Shown: positions 8,463-16,798 of the stretch, piece after piece | Layout: each line of letters opens with the position of its first letter | How positions within the stretch are numbered: the first letter of the stretch is position 1 | Source: an uncultured Pelagibacteraceae bacterium | Lineage (GTDB): Bacteria > Pseudomonadota > Alphaproteobacteria > Pelagibacterales > Pelagibacteraceae | Reading direction: 5' to 3' | DNA length: 64,000 nt | Assembly: GCA_902577075.1 (NCBI GenBank) | Contig: CACGXV010000003.1 | Coordinates: 1-64,000 of the forward strand | The notes under the pieces: generated by a model | Databases searched by the model: none | Told to the model about the DNA's origin: nothing | What the model saw: the letters and a program-made list of their open reading frames with translations, nothing else | Made by a program: the position numbers and the translations under genes

Positions 8463-9434
8463 TTATCTTTGATATTCAACGAATTTTTTTAAAGACTTAT
8501 TTAGAAATTTATCATATCTGATGCCACCGTTACTAAATCTTCGCTTATTTAAAAAGGAAAGATTCATTTTAAAGTCATAAGAAGGTTCAAAAAAGAAAGG
8601 AACAGAGAGCCTTTTTTGCTTATTCCACAATACCCTATGATTTGTTGCTTTAAACTTGCCTTTGCTTAAATATTCTAGCGCTCTACCTGTATTCACTACC
8701 AAGGCATTTTTATTGAAAGGAACATCATGCCATTTTTTTGTTTTCCGGTTTTGAACTTGAAGACCACCTTTTTTATTTTGATATAAAACTGTGAAAATAC
8801 CACTATCAACATGTGTTTCACATCCAAGTGCGACCCCATCTTGTTTTGATATTTCAACTGGTTTAGATTGATTTGGGTAATAATTAAATCTTAAAGTACT
8901 TAGTGTTTTTAATCTTGAAAAAACTTTTTTAGATAAATTGGGGTCCTTTTTGTAAATCTTTATAATACTTTTGAACAGAGTTTCGCTTAAATTAAATAAA
9001 TTTTCAAAATAATCTGCAAGTTTTTCAATAGATTGCTTATTAAATGACCTCTCTATACTTAAATGCTCGATGTATTGATTTCTAGTTTTTTTTGAAAAAT
9101 CTCTTGTTACTTTTAAGTCACCTAAGTCCAATCCTTCTTTTCCATTAACATCATTTGGAAAATATCCTCGATAAATATTTTTACTCTTTTTATTCCATTT
9201 CTTTGGAGCTAATTTGAATTTATTGTTTTTATTTGATTTAAAAAAATTTTCTCCAATTTTACATACTTTATTTATTTTTCTTAATTTTATCCCATGACCA
9301 ATTATTTGAAAAAAACCAACCTCAACACAAGCTTTTTCAATTTCCCTAGTAATTTTTAATGTTGCTTTTGAATTGAAGTTATTTTTTAGAATAGGATTAA
9401 TATTTATTGTTGGAATATAATTTTTTCTTATCAT
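8463..9434 (-). CDS. 2-oxoglutarate/Fe(II) oxygenase, isopenicillin N synthase-like
   Basis: 323-residue oxygenase of the DIOX_N plus 2OG-FeII_Oxy architecture (IPNS, ACC oxidase, flavonol synthase group). The N-terminal domain starts with IPTININPIL and contains GFFQIIGHGI. The iron triad is H208/D210 (CETHVD) and H266 (ATNHRV), and the 2-oxoglutarate motif RxS is R275/S277 (RLSVPFF). Substrate unknown. It overlaps the EamA gene by 4 bases and closes the operon that begins at 14895. One of four unrelated-looking 2OG oxygenases in 14 kb. Confidence 0.88.
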   Translation of the reverse strand: MIRKNYIPTININPILKNNFNSKATLKITREIEKACVEVGFFQIIGHGIKLRKINKVCKIGENFFKSNKNNKFKLAPKKWNKKSKNIYRGYFPNDVNGKEGLDLGDLKVTRDFSKKTRNQYIEHLSIERSFNKQSIEKLADYFENLFNLSETLFKSIIKIYKKDPNLSKKVFSRLKTLSTLRFNYYPNQSKPVEISKQDGVALGCETHVDSGIFTVLYQNKKGGLQVQNRKTKKWHDVPFNKNALVVNTGRALEYLSKGKFKATNHRVLWNKQKRLSVPFFFEPSYDFKMNLSFLNKRRFSNGGIRYDKFLNKSLKKFVEYQR

Positions 9435-10381
9435 CTATTCGCTGGTGTATCTGTAGCAATCATTTGTCCTCGGACTTTTTCTCTAAAATAAATATATACG
9501 CCAGCACCAATAATTATTGATGCACCTAGAAAAGTTCTTGGCACTGGTATTGTTTCAAATAATATATAACCAGCTACCATTGCAAATACTATGTATGAAT
9601 ACTCAAATAATGAAACCACAGAAGGTGAGGCAATACTATAGGCAGTAAATACACAAAAAAATGAAATCGAAGCAACTATTCCCATTATTAAAACATAGGG
9701 CCATGCCTCTCCTGGATTAGTAAACCATTCTCTAACAATAAATTGCAAAGTTGGATCTTTAAAAGTGTTAAATTTTCCATCGCCGCTAACAAAAAATATT
9801 ACCAAACTTGCAAATAATGCAAAAATATAAAGCCAAGTCATTTGAGTATAAATACTATCTTTATCAGATGTATATTTTGTTATTGTCATCGAGATTGAAT
9901 AGCAAAGCGCACATGCTACAGGTGCTAATTTAAAGAAATTAAAATCATCTAAAGATGGATTTAAAACAATCAATACTCCAATAAATCCAACTACAATTGC
10001 ACTCCATCTTCTAATTCCAATTTTTTCTTTTAAGAAAAATTTAGCAAACATAGACATAAAGAATGGGCAGGAGAAAAATAGTGCACTTGTCATAGCAAGT
10101 GTCATAAAAGTCAGTGAAATATAAAAAAAACTAAAACCAAAGAAAAAACATACAACTCTTATTAGTGTTAATAATGGGTAATGGGTTTTTAAAGATATTG
10201 TTTTTTTAGTTATTAAAACAAAGGATAGCAAAAATACTGATTGTATAAGGGTTCTTCCAAAATAAAGCTCAAATAAAGCAATATCCTCAAAAATAAATTT
10301 AATTAAGGAGTCTTGTATTGAAAAAAAAGCCATACCAGTCATTATAAAAAAAATACCTCTGGTATTTTGGTTTGTGTCCAT
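9431..10381 (-). CDS. EamA/DMT-superfamily transporter
   Basis: 316-residue membrane protein with about ten transmembrane segments and two EamA halves; the N-terminal GMAFFSIQDSLIKF motif and LIRVVCFFFGFSFFY are typical of the DMT group. The C-terminal tail (about residues 300-316) is charged and cytoplasmic. It lies 35 bases after the GMC oxidoreductase and overlaps the next oxygenase by 4 bases, placing it inside the same transcription unit. Probably moves the substrate or product of that unit; direction not deducible. Confidence 0.85.
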   Translation of the reverse strand: MDTNQNTRGIFFIMTGMAFFSIQDSLIKFIFEDIALFELYFGRTLIQSVFLLSFVLITKKTISLKTHYPLLTLIRVVCFFFGFSFFYISLTFMTLAMTSALFFSCPFFMSMFAKFFLKEKIGIRRWSAIVVGFIGVLIVLNPSLDDFNFFKLAPVACALCYSISMTITKYTSDKDSIYTQMTWLYIFALFASLVIFFVSGDGKFNTFKDPTLQFIVREWFTNPGEAWPYVLIMGIVASISFFCVFTAYSIASPSVVSLFEYSYIVFAMVAGYILFETIPVPRTFLGASIIIGAGVYIYFREKVRGQMIATDTPANR

Positions 10382-10416
10382 GAGACACCTATATCAAATC
10401 AGTGGTGATAATAATA

Positions 10417-12003
10417 TTAATTATTTAAAATTGCTTCTGAGCCTTTTTCAGCAATCATAAGTGTAGGAGCATTTAGGTTTGCACTTGGTATTTCAGGTAT
10501 CACTGATGCATCAATCACTCTTAAATTTCCAATCCCATTTACTTTCAAATCTTGATCCACTACTGCCATATCATCAACTCCCATTTTGCATGTCCCACAA
10601 GGATGATATGCAGTGTCTGCTTTCGATCTAATATATTCATTTAATTCATCATCTGACTGTGCATCAAAACCTGGCCCAACTTCATCACCAGCGTGCTCTG
10701 CTAAAGCTGGCTGTGATAGAATTTTTCTTGCAACATGAATACACTCTCTTGTTTGTTTAAGATCTTCTTCTTCTTTTAAATAATTAAATAAAATTTTTGG
10801 ATAATCGTATGGGTCTGAAGAATTAAGTGTTATTTCACCTCTACTTTTTGGATGATTTGGACTTGCATGTAATTGATAACCATGTGAATCAGGATCTTCT
10901 AGGCCATGATTTATCACAAATGATGGAAAAAAATGAAATTGAATATTAGCAACTTTTCTATCAGGCGATGATTTTGCAAAACCACCAGCCTCTAAAAATG
11001 ATTTTGAGCAGGGTCCAGATTTAAACATAAACCATTGCATACCTGCTAAAATTTTAGGTATTAATTTTGTGTATGTGTAAAGTGTATTAGGAGTTTTACA
11101 TTTTTGTTGTATGTAAGTTTCAAGATGATCTTGTAAATTTTTTCCAACACCTTTTGAGTGATGAATAACTTCAATACCATTATCTCTAAGATGGTTTTCG
11201 TCGCCTATACCAGATAACATTAATAATTGTGGAGAATTTATAGATCCTCCACTCAAAATGACTTCCTTATTCGCATAAATCTTTTCAACTTTGTTATTTA
11301 TTTTTACTTGAAGACCAACTGCTTTTTTTCCCTCAAATAGTATCTTTTCTACAAATGAGTTTTTTAAAATATTTAAATTTTTTCTATTCTTAACAGGGTT
11401 TAAATAATACTTGGCCACTCCAGCTCTCTCGCCTTGATGCATTGTAGTATCAAACATGCCAAAACCTTCTTGTTCCTCTCCATTCATATCTATATTTGTT
11501 TTGTGACCTGCTTCAGCTGCAGCATCAATAAATGCTTTAAATAATGGATTTGAATTTTTAGATAAATTTACTGGAAGGGGTCCCAATGAACCTCTGTATT
11601 GATTTTCACCTTCAGACCAAGTTTCAATCTTCTTAAAATAAGGAAGAACTTTATCATAAGACCAGTTATCTAAACCAAAATTTTCCCATCTGGTGTAGTC
11701 ATCTCTATTACCTCTTACAAAAACCATCCCATTGTGAGATGAGCATCCTCCAATCATTTTTCCTCTAGGGCAAAAAACACGTCTATTGTTTAAATATGGT
11801 TCAGGTTCTGAATAATATTTCCAATTATATTTGGGGTCATGCATTGTGTATAGAAGAGCTAATGGCATTTTTACCTTCCAAATATCACTAGATCCACCTG
11901 CCTCAAATATAGCTACAGAATTATTAGCATTCTCAGATAATCTGTTAGCTACTACACATCCAGCTGAACCAGCACCAACTATTAGATAATCAAAAGCTTG
12001 CAT
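10417..12003 (-). CDS. GMC-family FAD oxidoreductase (choline dehydrogenase-like)
   Basis: 528-residue glucose-methanol-choline oxidoreductase, the usual length for BetA-like alcohol dehydrogenases. The FAD-binding motif VGAGSAGCVVANRL is at residues 9-22, GMC signature 1 is around RGKMIGGCSSHNGMVFVRG, and the C-terminal catalytic region has YHPCGTCKMG and SANLNAPTLMIAEKG, where His and Asn are the usual catalytic pair. BetA proper oxidises choline, but many GMC enzymes act on other alcohols, and no BetB or BetI is adjacent. Starts directly after the TauD-type oxygenase stop with no gap, so it is co-translated with it. Confidence 0.88.
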   Translation of the reverse strand: MQAFDYLIVGAGSAGCVVANRLSENANNSVAIFEAGGSSDIWKVKMPLALLYTMHDPKYNWKYYSEPEPYLNNRRVFCPRGKMIGGCSSHNGMVFVRGNRDDYTRWENFGLDNWSYDKVLPYFKKIETWSEGENQYRGSLGPLPVNLSKNSNPLFKAFIDAAAEAGHKTNIDMNGEEQEGFGMFDTTMHQGERAGVAKYYLNPVKNRKNLNILKNSFVEKILFEGKKAVGLQVKINNKVEKIYANKEVILSGGSINSPQLLMLSGIGDENHLRDNGIEVIHHSKGVGKNLQDHLETYIQQKCKTPNTLYTYTKLIPKILAGMQWFMFKSGPCSKSFLEAGGFAKSSPDRKVANIQFHFFPSFVINHGLEDPDSHGYQLHASPNHPKSRGEITLNSSDPYDYPKILFNYLKEEEDLKQTRECIHVARKILSQPALAEHAGDEVGPGFDAQSDDELNEYIRSKADTAYHPCGTCKMGVDDMAVVDQDLKVNGIGNLRVIDASVIPEIPSANLNAPTLMIAEKGSEAILNN

Positions 12004-12831
12004 TTAATTTGGATGATCACCCTCGACTGCAATCCTGTCCATAATTCTTTCATGGCCCAATCCTCTGCCAGGAAAAAAATCAGTCAAACCTTGGTGAAGG
12101 GTACTTCTATTGTCCCAAATTGCTACAGCATTTTCAGTCCATTTAAATCTGCATGTAAAATCAAGTCTTTCTTGATGTAAAAATATTTCATTTAAAATAT
12201 CTGAACTTTCATTTTCATCTAAATCTAAAATTCTTTTAGTGTACATTGAATTTACATACAAAATTTTTTTTCCTGTTTCAGGATGAGTTCTAACTACTGG
12301 ATGCGAATTTGAATATTCATCTAGATTACCATTCCCTTCCATTTCCTTATATGCATCAACAAATGCTGCTGCCCCTAGAGAGCTATGAATGGCTCTCTTA
12401 TCATTAACCTTATCTTTAATTTTATCGCTTAATGTGTCGTAAGCTATTTCCATATTAGAAAACATTGTATCTCCACCAACTGGTGGTACTTTAATTGATC
12501 TTAAGATAATTACTTTTGTTGGTTTAGGATTATAACTTACATCAGTATGCCAAGTTTCACCCCATTGTCTTTTTTCTTCTGGAGCTTTAATTATTCTTAA
12601 TATTTCAGGATAATCTTTTCTTCCTTTAACATAAATATGTCTTTCTAATGGACCAAAATGTTTTGCTAAATTTATCTGTTCTTGCGATGTAATATCTTGA
12701 TCTCTAAAGAAAAGAGCTTTATGTTCTAATAATAGATTATTTATCTTCTTCCAATTTTCTAAAGAGCTATCTTTTAAATCGACACCTCTTACTTCTGCAC
12801 CTAATGCACCTGATACTAATTTAATTTCCAT
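12004..12831 (-). CDS. TauD/TfdA-family 2-oxoglutarate dioxygenase
   Basis: 275-residue alpha-ketoglutarate-dependent dioxygenase of the TauD/TfdA family. The iron triad is H95 and D97 (TWHTDVSY) with the distal His H246 (RSTLHQGL); an Arg in HERIMDR near residue 262 should bind 2-oxoglutarate. TauD members hydroxylate taurine, 2,4-D, alkyl sulfates or betaine-like amines; the sulfonate-binding residues of TauD cannot be checked by eye. Located between a thioesterase (3-base gap) and a GMC oxidoreductase (0-base gap). In this osmolyte-rich region a quaternary amine or sulfonate substrate is plausible but unproven. Confidence 0.88.
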   Translation of the reverse strand: MEIKLVSGALGAEVRGVDLKDSSLENWKKINNLLLEHKALFFRDQDITSQEQINLAKHFGPLERHIYVKGRKDYPEILRIIKAPEEKRQWGETWHTDVSYNPKPTKVIILRSIKVPPVGGDTMFSNMEIAYDTLSDKIKDKVNDKRAIHSSLGAAAFVDAYKEMEGNGNLDEYSNSHPVVRTHPETGKKILYVNSMYTKRILDLDENESSDILNEIFLHQERLDFTCRFKWTENAVAIWDNRSTLHQGLTDFFPGRGLGHERIMDRIAVEGDHPN

Positions 12832-12834
12832 AGT

Positions 12835-13302
12835 TTATTTTTTTAACCTACCAGATAATTCTAAATTTTCAGACTTAAAACTTGATTTATTTTCGTCAAT
12901 AAATTCACCCATAATTTTAAGCTTATCTTCCTCAAATTCTGTGACCTTTCTTTTCCCCAAGTCAATATAAAGGGACAAACTCTCCATAGTAGCAGCAAGA
13001 GTTTTAGTTTCTTTTTCGTACATTTCACATTTTAAATGTAATCTTTTTTTATCGTGATCAAAATGTGTGCAATATACCTCTACTTCTTGATTTTCTTTAA
13101 CCTCATTATTGTAAGTGGTTCTAGTTTCAACAACCATAGTACTTCTCAGATTTGATTTTGCATTTTCACCACCCATTTGAAATTTATTAAGCATCGTTTC
13201 CCATGCTTGATCAAAGATTAAGATATAATAAGCCATATTCATATGTTCATTATAATCTGTCCACTCTTTGATTATTTTTCTAGTTGCTAGATGATACGAC
13301 AT
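12835..13302 (-). CDS. Hotdog-fold thioesterase, probable betainyl-CoA thioesterase
   Basis: 155-residue 4-hydroxybenzoyl-CoA-thioesterase-like protein. The N-terminal WTDYNEHMNMAYYILIFDQ matches the D-x-N-x-H-M-N-x-A-x-Y helix signature of hotdog thioesterases. It resembles the thioesterase domain fused to L-carnitine dehydrogenase in some bacteria; here that domain is a separate gene, while a dehydrogenase without it lies at 15818 across the divergent promoter. Inferred reaction: betainyl-CoA to glycine betaine plus CoA, the last step of aerobic carnitine breakdown. The assignment depends on that context; the fold itself is clear. Confidence 0.72.
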   Translation of the reverse strand: MSYHLATRKIIKEWTDYNEHMNMAYYILIFDQAWETMLNKFQMGGENAKSNLRSTMVVETRTTYNNEVKENQEVEVYCTHFDHDKKRLHLKCEMYEKETKTLAATMESLSLYIDLGKRKVTEFEEDKLKIMGEFIDENKSSFKSENLELSGRLKK

Positions 13303-13307
13303 TTTTT

Positions 13308-14168
13308 TTATACTTTATTAATTTTATCAGCTATGAGTATTTTTCTTTTCATTTCTCTAAGGACTGGTTTTTCAATTAACTTACCATCTATAACTACTAA
13401 ACCTGTATTTGAATTGTTAAATTCTTCTAATATTTTTTTTGCCTTAGTAATTTCATCTTTTGGAGGTGTAAATACTTCATTTAAAATTTGAATTTGTTTG
13501 GGATGAATAGAGCCTTTTCCAGTAAATCCAAGATTTCTCACTTTTTCAGCTTCTTTCCTCATTCCATCCATGTTTTCTAAATCTAAATAAGGCACATCTA
13601 TAACGTCTACACCGACACTAGCTCCTGCATGAACCAACTTTGATCTTGCATGAACAAGATTTTCCCATTTATTTTCAACTCTAAGCTCTGCTGCCATATC
13701 AACCCCACCAAAATATAAAGCTACAATTCTCTTGCTAGCATGAGCAATATTATAAATATTTTCTAAAGCTTCATTTGTTTCCATTATAACATGAAGATCG
13801 GTATCCAAATTACAGTCTGTAAGTAGATCGTCTATAAATGTTATTTCATCTGGCGTTTTAACTTTTGGTAACATAATAGCCTTAAGATTTACTTTACTTG
13901 ATATAAAAGCTTCTAGATCTAAAAGACCAAATTTAGTTCTTTGATTATTAAACCTTACAACTAGTTCTACATCATTTTTAACTTCGAGCGTTTTAAGAGC
14001 TTCTATAGTATTTTTTCGGGCTTGTTCTTTATCGTTTATTGCTATTCCATCTTCTAATTCAATACAAACCATATCAGCACCTGATGCAATCGCTTTTGGA
14101 AACATTTCAGGGTGAAGCCCCGGTGTAAATATAAAACTTCTTCTTACTTTTAATTTATTTAAGTCCAT
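13308..14168 (-). CDS. HpcH/HpaI aldolase/citrate lyase beta-like protein
   Basis: 286-residue TIM-barrel lyase of the CitE/malyl-CoA lyase family. Seen: RRSFIFTPGLHPEMFPKA at the start, VCIELEDGI with acidic metal ligands, VVRFNN, and a metal-binding Glu in VIMETNEAL. The C-terminal SIHPKQIQILNEVF is a hallmark of the CitE group. Members cleave citramalyl-, malyl- or methylmalyl-CoA to acetyl- or propionyl-CoA plus a 2-keto acid. The gene is 1 base after the class II aldolase and 5 bases before the thioesterase, so these three are certainly co-transcribed, but a substrate is not apparent. Confidence 0.85.
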   Translation of the reverse strand: MDLNKLKVRRSFIFTPGLHPEMFPKAIASGADMVCIELEDGIAINDKEQARKNTIEALKTLEVKNDVELVVRFNNQRTKFGLLDLEAFISSKVNLKAIMLPKVKTPDEITFIDDLLTDCNLDTDLHVIMETNEALENIYNIAHASKRIVALYFGGVDMAAELRVENKWENLVHARSKLVHAGASVGVDVIDVPYLDLENMDGMRKEAEKVRNLGFTGKGSIHPKQIQILNEVFTPPKDEITKAKKILEEFNNSNTGLVVIDGKLIEKPVLREMKRKILIADKINKV

Positions 14169-14169
14169 C

Positions 14170-14895
14170 TTAACTTTTATAATCTGGCTCTTCTTTATCT
14201 AAAATGATCCTAATTTGAGATAAAAATAAATTTGCGAAATCTGTGGGAAAATTTTCATGTTCCTCTGCAGTTTTTTCTGCAATTTCATGGCTTACAACAT
14301 TAAGTTCCTGGTTTGTTGATAGAGCTGTAAGATATGTTTCTGCTGCTCTCTCAAAATAATAAAGAGAGTTAAAACCTTCAGCCACTGTTCTTCCTGTGGT
14401 TAAAATTCCATGATTTGCAAGCAACATGTGTTGTTTGTTTCCTAAAGCATTTGCCATCTTAATAGACTCTTCTTCTAGTCCTAGACCTCCAAATTCTTTG
14501 AATGCAGAAACTCTATTGTAAAACATCATTGTATTTTGATCGATAGGTTTCATAACAGGATCTTTAAGAGTGGAGAGGGCAGTTGCATATTTTGAGTGAA
14601 CATGAAAAATGCATCTTGCATGTGGTGCTTTTTCATGTATCGCGCTATGTATATATAGAGCTGTTGGGTCAATTATGTCTGGTTTATTTTTAAGTTCTTC
14701 CTTATTTTCTTTAGTCACCAAGATTAAATCACTTGCCTTCATATTACTAAAATGAATGCCTGCCTTATTTACGTAAAAATCAGAAGAGTCAGGGACGCAA
14801 GCACTAAAATGGTTTGCAACACCCTCGTGCATATTTAGTCTTGCTGTCCATCTAAAAGTAGCAGCTAATTCTTTCTGTAATTCAGATATTTCCAT
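14170..14895 (-). CDS. Class II aldolase/adducin-family protein
   Basis: 241-residue zinc-dependent class II aldolase/adducin fold protein. Zinc ligands are H98 and H100 in CIFHVHSKYATAL and H162 in ANHGILTTG. The substrate-phosphate loop of sugar aldolases is not obvious, and this subgroup (starting with a TARLNMHEGVANHFS segment) often sits in amino-acid or aromatic catabolic clusters with uncertain function. First gene of the minus-strand operon that runs to 8463; its start is only 35 bases from the divergent BKACE gene. Confidence 0.82.
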   Translation of the reverse strand: MEISELQKELAATFRWTARLNMHEGVANHFSACVPDSSDFYVNKAGIHFSNMKASDLILVTKENKEELKNKPDIIDPTALYIHSAIHEKAPHARCIFHVHSKYATALSTLKDPVMKPIDQNTMMFYNRVSAFKEFGGLGLEEESIKMANALGNKQHMLLANHGILTTGRTVAEGFNSLYYFERAAETYLTALSTNQELNVVSHEIAEKTAEEHENFPTDFANLFLSQIRIILDKEEPDYKS

Positions 14896-14909
14896 TTGTA
14901 TGAATTTAA

Positions 14910-14917
14910 AATATAGT
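14910..14917. promoter_or_regulatory. Overlapping divergent -10 elements in a 35-bp spacer
   Basis: The whole spacer between two oppositely directed operons is 14896-14930. A plus-strand TATAGT (14912-14917) and a minus-strand TATATT (14915-14910) share four bases. Each would place its start point about 7 bases before the ATG it serves, and each -35 region would fall inside the beginning of the opposite gene. Read by eye; transcription starts not measured. Confidence 0.5.
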
Positions 14918-14930
14918 TGAAAAATAAATT

Positions 14931-15818
14931 ATGAACAATAACGTTTTTATCTCATGCGCGGTTACTGGGTCTGGAGATACTGCAAGCAAACATCCTGATT
15001 TACCAAAAACTCCAGAGCAAATAGCTAAATCCGCAATAGAAGCAGCAAAGGCAGGGGCTGCAATTGCTCATATTCATGTAAGAGAAGAGGACGGTACGCC
15101 AAGCAGAAGACTGGAATTATATAAAGAAGTAGTAGATAGAATTAGATCAAGCGAAACAGATGTCATTTTAAATTTAACAACTGGGATGGGCGGAGATTTA
15201 GACATTGGTCAAGGTAAAAATCCGTTAGAGTTTGGGCCAATGACCGATATGGCAAATGTGATGGAAAGAATAGCTAATGCAGAACAATTTCTTCCCGAAA
15301 TTTGTACTTTAGATGCCGGTACATTAAATTTTGGAGATGGTTCTGTAATTACAGTTAATACACCAAATGATTTAAGAAAGGCTGCAAAAAAATTACAAGA
15401 AATTAAAGTTAAACCAGAAATAGAGGCATTTGATTTAGGAAATATGTGGTTTGGATCGCAATTGTACAAAGAAGGTTTGCTTGATGATCCACCAATGTTT
15501 CAAATGTGTTTAGGTATTCCTTGGGGAGCTCCCGCTACCCCATTAGCAATGCAAGCCATGAAAGACATAATGCCTAAAGAAGGAGTGTGGTCAGGTTTTG
15601 CAATTTCAAAAAACGAAATGCCATTTGTAGCTCAAACAGTTGTAATGGGAGGAAACCCAAGAGTAGGTTTGGAGGATAACTTATATTTATCAAAGGGCAA
15701 ACTAGCAACAAATGCTCAATTAGTAGAGAAAGCAATAAGGATAGTTACGGATCTTGGAGCATCAATAATGACAGCAGAGGAAACTAGGACAAAACTTAAG
15801 CTTGTTAAACACAAGTAA
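14931..15818 (+). CDS. Beta-keto acid cleavage enzyme (BKACE), probable 3-dehydrocarnitine cleavage
   Basis: 295-residue BKACE (DUF849, 3-keto-5-aminohexanoate cleavage family) TIM-barrel enzyme. Zinc ligands H47 and H49 are in IAHIHVREEDG, and the conserved acidic ligand is in PRVGLEDN (E248). BKACE enzymes condense a beta-keto acid with acetyl-CoA, giving acetoacetate and a new acyl-CoA. The next gene, overlapping by one base, is a carnitine-dehydrogenase-like protein whose product (3-dehydrocarnitine) is a known BKACE substrate, giving betainyl-CoA. The symbol cdhC would be reasonable but the substrate is inferred from context. Confidence 0.85.
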   Translation: MNNNVFISCAVTGSGDTASKHPDLPKTPEQIAKSAIEAAKAGAAIAHIHVREEDGTPSRRLELYKEVVDRIRSSETDVILNLTTGMGGDLDIGQGKNPLEFGPMTDMANVMERIANAEQFLPEICTLDAGTLNFGDGSVITVNTPNDLRKAAKKLQEIKVKPEIEAFDLGNMWFGSQLYKEGLLDDPPMFQMCLGIPWGAPATPLAMQAMKDIMPKEGVWSGFAISKNEMPFVAQTVVMGGNPRVGLEDNLYLSKGKLATNAQLVEKAIRIVTDLGASIMTAEETRTKLKLVKHK

Positions 15819-16762
15819 TGTTAAATATTAAAAAAGTTGCTGTAGTTGGGACAGGTGTAATCGGAATAGGGTGGATTATAAGATTTCTTGCACATAATAA
15901 AATCGTTTATGCTTATGATAAAAATCTTAAACAAAAAAAAATTTTAATTAACGAAATCCAAAGAGCACTTCCATATGTAAAAAAACTTTTTAACAAAAAA
16001 AAAATAAATTTAAATAATTTAAAATTTTTCCTATCTTTAAAAGAAGCAATTAAAGATGCTGATTTTATTCAAGAATGTGCACCAGAAAATTATAATTTAA
16101 AAACTGTTTTAATGAAGGAAATTTCTAAAAGTTGCAAAAAAAATGTTTTAATTTCATCAAGTTCCTCAGGATTGTTGCCATCAAAGATTTTTTCAAAATG
16201 TAAAAATATTCAGAGAGGTATTATTGGCCATCCATTCAATCCGGTATATTTGTTACCTTTGGTAGAAATAGTTCCTGGTAAAAAAACTAGTGAGAAATCT
16301 TTAAAAATTGCAAATAAATTTTATAAGTCAATTTCAATGAATCCGATAGTTCTTAAAAAAGAATTACCTGGTTATTTATCTGATAGACTTCAAGAAGCCT
16401 TATGGAGAGAGGCGTTACATATTATTAATGATGGATATGCTACAACTGAGGATTTAGATAGAGCCATAGAGGATGGTCCCGGTTTAAGATATTCTTTAAT
16501 GGGAACATTTTTAACCTTCCATTTAGCGGGTGGAAAGGCTGGGATGAAGCATATGTTGGAACAGTTTGGGCCAGCATTAAAACTTCCATGGACTAAGCTT
16601 AAGGCGCCAAAATTGTCAAAAAAACTCTCAGAAAGGTTGATTTCAGGTACAAAAAAACAAGCTAAAGGAAAATCAATAAATCAACTGTCAAATATAAGAG
16701 ACGAGTATTTAGTTAATTTACAACTATTTAGAAAAAAATATGAAAATAAAATTAGAAAATAG
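15818..16762 (+). CDS. L-carnitine dehydrogenase-like (3-hydroxyacyl-CoA dehydrogenase family)
   Basis: 314-residue NAD-dependent dehydrogenase. The dinucleotide motif VGTGVIGIGW is at residues 10-19, the catalytic His-Glu pair is probably H138 (IIGHPFNPVY) and E150, and the all-helical C-terminal domain contains YLSDRLQEALWREALH and EDGPGLRYSLMGTF, which is characteristic of carnitine dehydrogenase and lambda-crystallin-type proteins. It lacks the C-terminal thioesterase domain seen in fused carnitine dehydrogenases; a stand-alone thioesterase is at 12835. Inferred reaction: L-carnitine to 3-dehydrocarnitine. Overlaps the BKACE stop by one base. A generic hydroxyacyl-CoA dehydrogenase is the alternative. 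Confidence 0.78.
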   Translation: MLNIKKVAVVGTGVIGIGWIIRFLAHNKIVYAYDKNLKQKKILINEIQRALPYVKKLFNKKKINLNNLKFFLSLKEAIKDADFIQECAPENYNLKTVLMKEISKSCKKNVLISSSSSGLLPSKIFSKCKNIQRGIIGHPFNPVYLLPLVEIVPGKKTSEKSLKIANKFYKSISMNPIVLKKELPGYLSDRLQEALWREALHIINDGYATTEDLDRAIEDGPGLRYSLMGTFLTFHLAGGKAGMKHMLEQFGPALKLPWTKLKAPKLSKKLSERLISGTKKQAKGKSINQLSNIRDEYLVNLQLFRKKYENKIRK

Positions 16763-16798
16763 ATATCTAAAGAAAAATAAAAATGGTAAATTAAATAT

